A stretch of 64,000 nt of DNA from positions 1,733,501 through 1,797,500 of the forward strand of contig NZ_CP021425.1 of NCBI RefSeq assembly GCF_002162375.1, in the 5' to 3' direction. The stretch comes from Oleiphilus messinensis. GTDB lineage: Bacteria > Pseudomonadota > Gammaproteobacteria > Pseudomonadales > Oleiphilaceae. Made by a program: the position numbers and the translations under genes. The notes below the pieces were generated by a model. That model searched no databases, was not told where the DNA came from, and saw only the letters and a list, made by a program, of their open reading frames with translations. Below are positions 1 to 7,965 of the stretch, piece by piece. Each line of letters opens with the position of its first letter. Positions within the stretch are counted from its first letter, which is position 1.

Positions 1-2
1 TT

Positions 3-1223
3 TTTGGCTTACTGCTGGTAGCCTGCACTTCGTTACAGCAGGCACCCGTAGGGACGGAACGATCTGCCACCTTTCAAACGGACTCAAAACACCAACAACT
101 CACGTACGAGCCGCTTCCGGATCTATCCCCTAAAAAGCGATTCGTACATATACTGGGGCTGCTTAACCAGGGGCGAGCCGATCACGCACTAGTCGAGTTA
201 AAAGCTTATTTGAAGGAAGAACCTCAGGATCACCGAGCAGCTGATATTCTTGTTCAAATCACCTCTCCCATTGAAAAATATTATCCGACGACATTTTTTG
301 ATTTGACGCTACGTCGGGGTGAAACGCTGTCCAGCCTTTGTCGGGACTATCTGGGGGATCTCTATCAATTCTATGCCCTGGCACGGTACAACGGTATTGA
401 AAACCCATCGATGATCAAAATCGGTCAGCAAATCAAAATTCCGGCCACTCCGACTGCATTGGCGAAACAAGCCACTATTTTGCAACAGCGCTCTGAATCT
501 ATTGAGCCTTCAGAATCTATTGAGCCATCAGAAATACCTTTAACAGCAGAAGCGCCATCATTAGGAACAGCAACTGGAGCGCTGCAATCCCAGGCGCTGG
601 ACTCGGAATCAATACTCTCCAAACCAACGCGAGGCACAGCCAATGTGAAACCCCCGACTTTTGAGGATCTGGAAACGACTGCATCTGGAGTGTACTCACC
701 CTCAATTGCCCCTACCTCCCCTCCGAACATGCTAACACCTGAAGAAATGGCTTCTATCGCAATCGATCAGCAAGAATATTTGGAAGCAGCGTCTTATCTT
801 GACCAGATTTCTGCCTCTAGCCCCCTACCAAAGGTATTGGCAGAACAAGCAGCTCATGTTTATCAGCAGGCGGCAACTGTAACAGAAGGGCATGAAAACT
901 CCCTCGCTGCTCACTACTATTACAAGGGAGCGCAATATCTCCTTGCGGAAAACGCTCCAGAGAAAGCGTTGTCCCTGCTGAAGAAAAGCCTGGCACTGCG
1001 TGACAATGATGAAGTTCGGGAATTGTATCTGTATCAGCAACATGAACTCTGGGATAAGTACCACCGGCTGGCAGCCATTGCTTATCGTAAACAGGAATTG
1101 GATAACGCCATTCAATTATGGCAAAAAGCTTTAGACATCGATCCTGAGAATAACACGGTAAAAGCGTATTTGATTCAGGCACAGGAGTTAAAACGAAAAC
1201 TGGCCGATATCAAGAAGAAATAA
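3..1223 (+). CDS. LysM and TPR lipoprotein (5' end outside window)
   Basis: The reading frame is open to the left edge. It begins with a hydrophobic stretch ending in a lipobox-like Leu-Val-Ala-Cys (Cys codon at 24-26), so the start codon lies just outside and the product is a predicted lipoprotein. A TTG at 210 is in frame but would discard this signal, so I do not use it. A LysM domain (about 303-443; GETLSSLC, then YNGI and IKIGQQIKIP) suggests peptidoglycan binding. A Ser/Pro-rich linker follows and includes a duplicated SESIEPSE segment. The C-terminal part (about 745-1200) is helical with TPR-like pairs. It converges with the next gene, with 3 bp between stops, and faces a cluster of LysM/TPR and deacetylase genes. 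Role inferred: an envelope scaffold. Confidence 0.75.
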   Translation, partial: FGLLLVACTSLQQAPVGTERSATFQTDSKHQQLTYEPLPDLSPKKRFVHILGLLNQGRADHALVELKAYLKEEPQDHRAADILVQITSPIEKYYPTTFFDLTLRRGETLSSLCRDYLGDLYQFYALARYNGIENPSMIKIGQQIKIPATPTALAKQATILQQRSESIEPSESIEPSEIPLTAEAPSLGTATGALQSQALDSESILSKPTRGTANVKPPTFEDLETTASGVYSPSIAPTSPPNMLTPEEMASIAIDQQEYLEAASYLDQISASSPLPKVLAEQAAHVYQQAATVTEGHENSLAAHYYYKGAQYLLAENAPEKALSLLKKSLALRDNDEVRELYLYQQHELWDKYHRLAAIAYRKQELDNAIQLWQKALDIDPENNTVKAYLIQAQELKRKLADIKKK

Positions 1224-1226
1224 CCG

Positions 1227-2231
1227 TTACTCCGCTTGAATTTCCCTGAAATTATCTCGCATTTTCTGCGCACGCCTGAGAAACACTTGATGATCCAAAT
1301 TTTCCGGGTCATAGCTCAACGCCTTTTCCATTAAACGAACCGCAGCGTCAATATCCGTGCGTAATAACCCTTTTCCCTCTTCGAATAAATGATGGGAAAT
1401 ACCCTGCCTGATTGCTTTCAATAGTTCAGTGTCGCGTTCCGTTGCAACCGATAGGAATGCCGCCGAATGTGCATGGGCTAATGCGCGATCAAAATGCCCA
1501 CTCTGTTGAAACTGAATTGCGAGTTGTCGATGTGCAGCCCGCAAAACTTCGACTATTTCGATAGGGTAAGGTTTCTTGTTGTCGCTCGAAATCTGATCGA
1601 TTAATTCGCTATAGCGAGTGTCGTCAAACAATTGGCGATAGCTCTCCAGTTTTTCATCTGCCCCAGGTTTCAATGGGTCATCTAAAGAGGCAGCGGGGAT
1701 TGCCTTTGAGGCCTCGTATTCTGTGCGTTTCAGACTGATACTTTTTTTTCTTGATTCCAATTCGTGTTTTATCTCTTCCCGGTATAATTCCCGTAGCGCT
1801 AAACGTGAACTCAGATTGCCCGGGTCAACTGCGAGGGATCTCAAAAGATAGACTTTCGCCGCATGTTGACGGTGTTTTTTCAATTCAGTTTCGCCTTGCC
1901 GCAGTAACTCATCACTGATTTGCCGCTGTTGATTCGACAACTGCTGTAGCTGCTCTTTGATTTCAGGGGACTTCGTATCAATAAGCCGCAACGCTTCAAG
2001 ATGCACCAATGCTCTTTGGTATTCCCCCTTGCTCAACCAAAGTTCAACAACTGATTGATGCTGTTCAACAAATGTTTCAATGCCATCTCGCTGATCGGCT
2101 TCGGTAAGGCCAGGCGCCGTGCAGGCACTGTTAATAACAACAGACAGGGTCAAGCCCCACTTACAGAATGCACTGGATCCCGGTAGAGCCTGTGAGAGGC
2201 AGGGAATTGGTCGGATCCATTGTGCTTTCAT
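1227..2231 (-). CDS. TPR-containing lipoprotein
   Basis: The 334-residue product has an N-terminal signal whose hydrophobic stretch ends in VINSAC, a plausible lipobox with the lipidated Cys at about residue 37. The mature part is almost entirely charged, helical TPR-like repeats, for example WLSKGEYQRALVHLEAL and a final LMEKALSYDPENLDHQVFL. Its ATG directly follows the stop codon of the upstream deacetylase, so the two are very likely co-transcribed and translationally coupled. TPR lipoproteins commonly act as assembly scaffolds for envelope machinery. The specific partner is unknown, but the neighbouring kinase and deacetylase suggest a shared surface-polysaccharide or cell-wall function. 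No enzymatic motif is seen. Confidence 0.8.
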   Translation of the reverse strand: MKAQWIRPIPCLSQALPGSSAFCKWGLTLSVVINSACTAPGLTEADQRDGIETFVEQHQSVVELWLSKGEYQRALVHLEALRLIDTKSPEIKEQLQQLSNQQRQISDELLRQGETELKKHRQHAAKVYLLRSLAVDPGNLSSRLALRELYREEIKHELESRKKSISLKRTEYEASKAIPAASLDDPLKPGADEKLESYRQLFDDTRYSELIDQISSDNKKPYPIEIVEVLRAAHRQLAIQFQQSGHFDRALAHAHSAAFLSVATERDTELLKAIRQGISHHLFEEGKGLLRTDIDAAVRLMEKALSYDPENLDHQVFLRRAQKMRDNFREIQAE

Positions 2232-3276
2232 TTAGTGATACTCTGTATAGGTTCGAAGTTTTCGTTCAAATGATTGCAAATCGTCATCACTGAAAATCAT
2301 CGTTCTACGGAGTAGTAGCGGGTCGGCAAATGCCGGATTGCCTCCATGGTTCACGGTAACCGCGAGTTGATAACCCGCCTCCTTTAACACCACTAAACTC
2401 TGCTCGCTAAAATCACCATAGGGGTACGAAAATATATCCACCCGCCCCCCCCAGTTTTTTTTCAATTAGAGCTTCCGGGGCAAAAACCTCCTGTTTCACA
2501 AAATCCATAATTTCACTCTCAAGATGTGGCGGGCTGGAATTCTGAAACGTAAATTCAGCAAGGGAAGCATGGCTTTTTGAATGTGATTGGATATCAACAA
2601 TCCCGGAATGCTTCATGATTTTCATCTGCTCCCAGGATAGCGCTGCGGCGCCACCGATAAAATCGGTATAGATGAACACAGTGACAGGAAATTGATATTG
2701 CTGAAACAATGGGAATGCCACATCGTAGACTGACCGAAATCCATCATCCACGGTAATCACTACTGATTTCTCGGGTATTTCCGCGCGCCCTTCCAAGTAG
2801 GCCACGAGCTGCCGTAGCGAGAGCACGGTAAATTGCTCTTTCTGGAGAAATTTCAACTGGGCATCCAGTTGTTTTGCACTGACTTCCAAACGGTTGCGTG
2901 GTACAGATCCATTTGTGAACTGGTGATAACAAAGAATGGGTACCAATTGATAGCCGTTGGAATAAATACCAAAATGATTACCATTGGATTGAGGTACCAT
3001 CACCAGCGATTTGCCAACGGCTGATAATCCGGGATTGTATTTTCGAATTCGGTCAGCAAATCGTTCGCTCCCGTAATATCGCTTCGCCAGAGTCAGAGGG
3101 GTATCGCCCGGTCGGGTCCAGACCAACATCATGTTGTCCGTTTTGCGATAAATCTCCCAGGTAGCGATTTCAGATGAGACTCTATGGTGTGTAACAGTGC
3201 TGCAACCGGCCAGGAATAATACCAACAAGACCAGAACGTTTCTTGTCTGCAGGCGCACATTAGTCCTGTGTTGCAT
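2232..3276 (-). pseudogene. LysM-polysaccharide deacetylase, frameshifted at a G8 tract
   Basis: The N-terminal frame starts at 3276 with a lipoprotein signal (VLFLAGCST). It continues through a LysM-like segment (RPGDTPLTLAKRYYG) and a NodB-type deacetylase domain with ILCYHQF, the metal/catalytic TVDDG motif and the HSKSHAS histidine motif. It then ends prematurely at 2413. The rest of the domain (VDIFSYPYGDFSEQ, then LLLRRTMI) continues in another frame to 2232. The join falls on A8-CT-G8 (coding strand); with seven G the two halves read as one protein of about 347 residues. The family hydrolyses N-acetyl groups of polysaccharides, as in PgaB-like enzymes. It starts 40 bp after the kinase gene and abuts the TPR lipoprotein. 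It could be a true pseudogene, phase-variable, or a sequencing error. Confidence 0.8.
2445..2462. repeat. Adjacent homopolymers C8 and T8
   Basis: Eight C at 2445-2452 and eight T at 2455-2462 (G8 and A8 on the coding strand) lie inside the deacetylase gene exactly where its frame breaks. Tracts of this length are prone to slipped-strand changes and also to base-calling errors. Confidence 0.9.
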
Positions 3277-3316
3277 AGCCGCCCACCAAGTGGCCAGTGA
3301 GTCTCGGACACTGGAC

Positions 3317-4999
3317 TTATCGCTTCTTGGGTTTGACCAGTTCGACAACAGTTTTGTTTCCCGATTTCTTCTCGGCTTGAGGTGCATTTGCGGTATCTTC
3401 ATGTTCACGGTGCAGACGCTGCTGCACACTATCCGCCAATAAATTGAACTTATTATATAAGTCGCCAATTTCGTCGTTCCGCTGATTCGAGATCCGTCTG
3501 CTGAAATGACCTTCACTAAACTCGACCATCGCGTGATTCAGCACGGTAAGCCCACCACCGACCAATCGGCCGAAAATAAATAGCACCAGCGTCACTGAAA
3601 GGAGGGTCACAATACTCAGGATCACCATTAAGATTGTCGTCACCTGCTTGACAACAACAAGCCGATCCTGAGACAAACCAAGGCGTACCTGACCAATATT
3701 TACCTGGTTAAACGCAATCGGAGTTTGAAATTCAAAAATCAGCTGTCCCTCGTCACGTCGAATTTCACGCACAACCGTTTCTTTAGCTACAAATAATTGT
3801 TCACTATTTGCATCGGATCTGTTTACTATCGTGAATTCTGGAATACGGTGGCCCACCAAGTCAGGGTCTGTCGCCACTTGCACCACACCAGAATGATCGG
3901 TGATAGATAGATACTGGAACGTGTTTCGTTCACTCGCTTCCTTTACCAAAGATTCCAGGGTAATCCAATCTTCACCTAATACCGGGATCGCACTCTCTAC
4001 AGCAATAAAATTGGCCAATGAAATACCTGAATCAATGGCGTGATCCGTTAGCACTTGATTTTGGATGCGAAGAATTGCGGTCACGCTGACAACCAGAATC
4101 ATCGTGACGATTCCTCCCATGATTAATGCCCATTTATAGTGAAAGGGAAGATATTCACTCCGATGTTCAGCATCAAGAATGGCATTCAACTCTGCTTGTA
4201 ATATTACGGCGACTTCATGTCCCGTACTTGGGCGTTTTGATGCTTTTTTCTCCAGTAAACTCTGAAGAATATGCAGTAAGCCTTTAGGAATACTCTTGGG
4301 TAATTGGCTCATTAAATCCGGTTGTTTCTGTCGGATATCGTCCATCAATTGCGCCATGGAGCGAGAATCAAACGCCGGCCTTCCCGTCAGCAATTCATAC
4401 AATATTACCCCTAACGAGAAGAGATCCGAGCGTCCATCCAGAGCCTCTCCCATCGCCTGTTCAGGAGACATATAGCGTGGCGTACCCAACACTGTGCCGT
4501 GTTGGGTTTGGCTGCTGCCTTCCAAGTGGGCAATGCCAAAATCAGCAAGTTTTACCGACTCTCCGTCCGGCATGAAGATGATATTTCCCGGTTTGACATC
4601 ACGATGTACGATTCGGTGACGGTGAGCATAATCCAATGCCCTGGCAACCTGAATGGCAATACGGAGCACTCTCTTGATATCCATCGGCTCACCTTGCGTC
4701 ATCCAATCAGCTAGAGTGCCCCCTTCCACCAATTCCATCACAATATATGGGGTGTTCCCAGCCCGTCCGACGTCATAAATCGTGACAATGTTGGGATGTG
4801 AAAGCACTCCGGCAGCCTTGGCTTCACTCAAAAAACGGGTGAGGAATTGCTGATCGATACACATATCCTCTTTCAACACTTTAATTGCATCAGTACGATT
4901 GATGTCACGATCAAAGGCACGGAATACAGAGGCCATTGCACCACTTCCGATCTTTTCGACGATTTCATACCGGCCAATTTTCATGCCTGGGGTCATCAT
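3317..4999 (-). CDS. Membrane Ser/Thr protein kinase with C-terminal sensor and HAMP
   Basis: Start taken at ATG 4999, preceded by AGGCGG; in-frame non-ATG starts further upstream (to 5059) and ATG 4984 are alternatives. The N-terminal Hanks-type kinase domain has a Gly-rich loop (KIGSGAMASV), Lys40, HRDVKPGN with Asp134, DFG at 153-155, and GTPRYMSPEQ. A transmembrane helix (about residue 292) follows, then an extracytoplasmic region of about 150 residues resembling a Cache-like sensor (VGHRIPEF, FEFQTPIAF, IGQVRLGLS). A second transmembrane helix leads to a HAMP-like segment ending in DEIGDLYNKFNLLADSV. The tail is short and charged. All kinase catalytic motifs are present, so it should be active. 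It heads an apparent operon with the deacetylase and the TPR lipoprotein. A paralogue with the same architecture lies at 21553-23466. Confidence 0.88.
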   Translation of the reverse strand: MMTPGMKIGRYEIVEKIGSGAMASVFRAFDRDINRTDAIKVLKEDMCIDQQFLTRFLSEAKAAGVLSHPNIVTIYDVGRAGNTPYIVMELVEGGTLADWMTQGEPMDIKRVLRIAIQVARALDYAHRHRIVHRDVKPGNIIFMPDGESVKLADFGIAHLEGSSQTQHGTVLGTPRYMSPEQAMGEALDGRSDLFSLGVILYELLTGRPAFDSRSMAQLMDDIRQKQPDLMSQLPKSIPKGLLHILQSLLEKKASKRPSTGHEVAVILQAELNAILDAEHRSEYLPFHYKWALIMGGIVTMILVVSVTAILRIQNQVLTDHAIDSGISLANFIAVESAIPVLGEDWITLESLVKEASERNTFQYLSITDHSGVVQVATDPDLVGHRIPEFTIVNRSDANSEQLFVAKETVVREIRRDEGQLIFEFQTPIAFNQVNIGQVRLGLSQDRLVVVKQVTTILMVILSIVTLLSVTLVLFIFGRLVGGGLTVLNHAMVEFSEGHFSRRISNQRNDEIGDLYNKFNLLADSVQQRLHREHEDTANAPQAEKKSGNKTVVELVKPKKR

Positions 5000-5293
5000 A
5001 TACCGCCTATTACCGTCCGTTTCCCGTACTTGGTATTTGTCGCCCTGTCCTTGCACCAAATTAAACTAATTGAGTTTATACGACAGACTGCCCCCCAATA
5101 ATAGTCTATAAATTGAACAATGTTTACCAAAAACCGTAAGCAACCAGCGGAGTACACCCACTTCGGTCAATCTCGAATCAACTAAAGTCTCCCGATCAAG
5201 ATTCCAGGGAAACAATGCTTCATAATCATCGATTGACGCTGCTCTGGGAAGCTATTTAAAGTATGGCGTAGCTCGTATCGAGACTGTTGGTCG

Positions 5294-6772
5294 TTACGAA
5301 TTGTGCGCTGTGGCGTAGTTCTCTGGATCGAATTGACTGAGCAGGCTTTGCATCTTCAATGTGCTCCAAGGAAAGCCAACGCTATTGAATCCGCTTTTAT
5401 CCAGGTAATAACTGGAGCACCCGCCGGTATTCCACACAGTGCCTTGCAGTGCTTTTTGCACCCGAACGTTGTACGCTTCCTGGACATCGGGTTTTACTTC
5501 AATCCGGGACAGGTTTTGGGCGCGCATGGTTATCAGGGCATCCATGATATAGTTCAGCTGTGCTTCGATGACGATAAAGGCCGAGTTGTGGCCGATGCCC
5601 AGATTCGGGCCTAACACCATAAATGCATTGGGGAAGCCGTTTATGGTGGTGCCGCGATAGGCTTGCATGTGGGTGTGCCAGTGTTCTGCCAGTGTTCTGC
5701 CTTGGTCATCCCGGATCTTCTCGGCGATGGGGGGCTCGGTGACATAGAAGCCGGTGCCGAGAATCAGAACGTCCACTTCCGCCTCACTGCCATCCTGTCC
5801 GATCAGCGTGTTGCCGGACACGGATTTCAGACCCGTTGCGTGCAGGGTCACATTTGGCTGACTGACAGCGGGGTAGTAGTCATTGGACAGCAGTGTGCGT
5901 TTGCAGCCCAGGGTGTAATCCGGTGTGAGTTTGTCTCGCAGTTCGCTGTCCTTTACGGACATGCGGAGGTGGAGGCGGCCGATCTTTTCGAACTGCTTGA
6001 GCAATTTAGGGTGGCGAAATCCAATACCGAAGCTTTCCAGACTGCCGAAGATGCTCTTGCGCCAGCTATTAAGTATCGATTTTTGTTTAAACAGTTTTTT
6101 CTCGACAGAACTCACCGTGTAATTGGGTTTCGGCAGGATCCATTGCGGTGTACGTTGAAAGACGGTCAAGGATTCGACCTGGGGTTGAATTTCAGGAATA
6201 AACTGGATTGCTGAAGCGCCCGTACCGACGACGGCCACCCGTTTACCGGTCAGATCATAGGCATGATCCCAACGGGATGAATGGAACCAGTGGCCTGAGA
6301 ACTGCTCGAGACCGGGAATATTGGGAATGATGGGCTCATGGAGATAGCCGCCACAGGCAATGACCGCTCGGGCGCGAAATTCCTGCTGATCTGTTTTTAC
6401 GTACCAGAGATGATCCGCTTCGTTCCATTGGGCGGATTTCACCGGATGGTGGTAGCGGATGTAATCTTCAATACCAAATTCCGTAGCGGTTGACCGGATA
6501 TAGTCCAGAATTTCAGATTGGCCCGCAAATACTCTGCTCCAGTCGGGCTTTTGCGCAAATGAAAATGAATACAGTGCTGAAGGAATATCACACTCGCAGC
6601 CCGGGTACGTATTGTCCCGCCATGTTCCACCCAGGTCACCTGCTTTTTCCAGAATGACAAAGTTACTGAACCTAGACTCCAGCAGGCGAATACCTGCGCC
6701 AATACCGCTGATACCGGCTCCGACGATCAATACGTCGTAGATTGTGGGGGAATTGGTTTTGTTATTTTCCAT
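5294..6772 (-). CDS. Flavin monooxygenase, Baeyer-Villiger type I
   Basis: The 492-residue protein has two Rossmann dinucleotide sites, GAGISG (18-23, FAD) and GTGASA (183-188, NADPH). Between them is a full Baeyer-Villiger fingerprint FxGxxxHxxxWD (F158, G160, H164, W168, D169). Length and order match FAD/NADPH monooxygenases that insert oxygen into ketones to give esters or lactones. The substrate cannot be read from sequence. It is divergent from an AraC-type regulator starting about 130 bp away, which makes that protein the obvious candidate activator. The start ATG at 6772 gives the N-terminus MENNKTNSPTIYDV, leaving the FAD site at the usual distance. Confidence 0.9.
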   Translation of the reverse strand: MENNKTNSPTIYDVLIVGAGISGIGAGIRLLESRFSNFVILEKAGDLGGTWRDNTYPGCECDIPSALYSFSFAQKPDWSRVFAGQSEILDYIRSTATEFGIEDYIRYHHPVKSAQWNEADHLWYVKTDQQEFRARAVIACGGYLHEPIIPNIPGLEQFSGHWFHSSRWDHAYDLTGKRVAVVGTGASAIQFIPEIQPQVESLTVFQRTPQWILPKPNYTVSSVEKKLFKQKSILNSWRKSIFGSLESFGIGFRHPKLLKQFEKIGRLHLRMSVKDSELRDKLTPDYTLGCKRTLLSNDYYPAVSQPNVTLHATGLKSVSGNTLIGQDGSEAEVDVLILGTGFYVTEPPIAEKIRDDQGRTLAEHWHTHMQAYRGTTINGFPNAFMVLGPNLGIGHNSAFIVIEAQLNYIMDALITMRAQNLSRIEVKPDVQEAYNVRVQKALQGTVWNTGGCSSYYLDKSGFNSVGFPWSTLKMQSLLSQFDPENYATAHNS

Positions 6773-6900
6773 AGGACTACCTTCCGGATCTTTTCATTTC
6801 ATTTCATTGAATATACCCCGTTATTTTGGAAGATTCAGCAGCTTGTGCGTGAGGTACAAATGTGCCAGTATGCTTGTCAAATTGGGCCATGAGAGCGGTA

Positions 6901-7959
6901 ATGAAAGATCCTTTCCATCTCCATCAGGCGACCTTTCCGGTAGCTTATCCACAACTTGTACTCGAGATTGTTGCGGAGCGGGGCTTTGATCCCCGTGAAG
7001 TGCTTGTGAACGCAGGCCTTCCCAGCAATATGCTTGAGCAAGCGGGCAGTTTTATCACCCCGATGCAATATACTCAGATTACCGTTGCCGCTGCGCAGTT
7101 AATTGGTGATATGGGGATCGGTATCGAAAAGGGGCTGAGAATGCGGCCCACTGCCCATGGTTTCCTCGGATATGCGCTCATGAGTTGTCAGAATCTCAGG
7201 GATGCCTTGTTGTTGAGCCTGAAGTTTATGACGATCCGACAGCGGCATATTGAAACCAGCTTCGAAATACAGGGCGATCGCTGTGTGATTACATTGCAAG
7301 AGAAGCACAGTTTTGGGCCTACCCGGCATTTCTTTATGGAGGGGATGTCAGTTGGCCTGTTTCGTTCGACTCAGTACTTGCTGGATGCCGAGGTGCCGGA
7401 TGCAGAGTTGTGGTTTGACTATCCTCAGCCGGACTATTTTGAGCGTTATCGTGACCGGTTACCCAAGGTACGATTCGGGATGCCAACGGTCAAACTGTTT
7501 TTGCCTGTGAGTTACCTGGATAGGCCATTGCGTATGGCGGACCCGGTGGCGTCCCGAGAAGCGATTGCGCAATGCGAAAGAGAACTGCAGTCGATTGGCG
7601 AAAATGATAATTTTCTGACCGCTGTCCGGCACAGTATCGGCAAAGAGCTTGAACACAAACCACGACTCGACGTGATTGCTTCCCACTTCTTTATTTCAGC
7701 CCGAACCTTGAAACGACGTTTGCAAAATTATGGTCATACCTTTCAAGGGCTGGTCGATGAAGTTCGCTTTGAGAAGGCCAAGACGCTGATGTCGGATACT
7801 TCTCTAAATCTACAGGATATAGCAACGGTGTTGGGGTATCAGGATCCCGCTAACTTTACCCGGGCATTTCGAAAATGGTCCGGGCATAATCCAAGCGTTT
7901 ATCGGGAACGACTGCTGTCTGGCTTGATCGATCCGTCCAACTGGATCGAAGACCATTGA
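6901..7959 (+). CDS. AraC-family transcriptional regulator
   Basis: I prefer ATG 6901 because GAGAGCGG lies just upstream; GTG 6862 and ATG 6889 are in-frame alternatives. The N-terminal two thirds match the AraC-type ligand-binding/dimerisation region of OruR-like regulators (FPQ-type N-terminus, RPTAHGFLGYALMSCQNL, then FLxR-like surface segments). The last roughly 100 residues form the double helix-turn-helix: ASHFFISARTLKRRLQ, then LQDIATVLGYQDPANFTRAFRKWSG. It is divergent from the Baeyer-Villiger monooxygenase, so control of that gene is a reasonable inference. A ten-codon reading frame (6860-6892) with GAGG upstream overlaps the region before the start; it is too weak to call a leader peptide. 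Confidence 0.88.
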   Translation: MKDPFHLHQATFPVAYPQLVLEIVAERGFDPREVLVNAGLPSNMLEQAGSFITPMQYTQITVAAAQLIGDMGIGIEKGLRMRPTAHGFLGYALMSCQNLRDALLLSLKFMTIRQRHIETSFEIQGDRCVITLQEKHSFGPTRHFFMEGMSVGLFRSTQYLLDAEVPDAELWFDYPQPDYFERYRDRLPKVRFGMPTVKLFLPVSYLDRPLRMADPVASREAIAQCERELQSIGENDNFLTAVRHSIGKELEHKPRLDVIASHFFISARTLKRRLQNYGHTFQGLVDEVRFEKAKTLMSDTSLNLQDIATVLGYQDPANFTRAFRKWSGHNPSVYRERLLSGLIDPSNWIEDH

Positions 7960-7965
7960 CCCAGG

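Noticed and set aside
2232-2465. Separate 77-codon gene
   Set aside because: It is the C-terminal part of the deacetylase frame (YPYGDFSEQ motif) displaced by the G8 tract, not an independent gene.
5663-6214. 183-codon frame opposite the flavin monooxygenase
   Set aside because: It is antisense to a well-supported gene with Rossmann and Baeyer-Villiger motifs; no family or ribosome site.
6860-6892. Leader peptide before the AraC gene
   Set aside because: Ten codons with only a GAGG upstream and no attenuator-like structure; support too weak.
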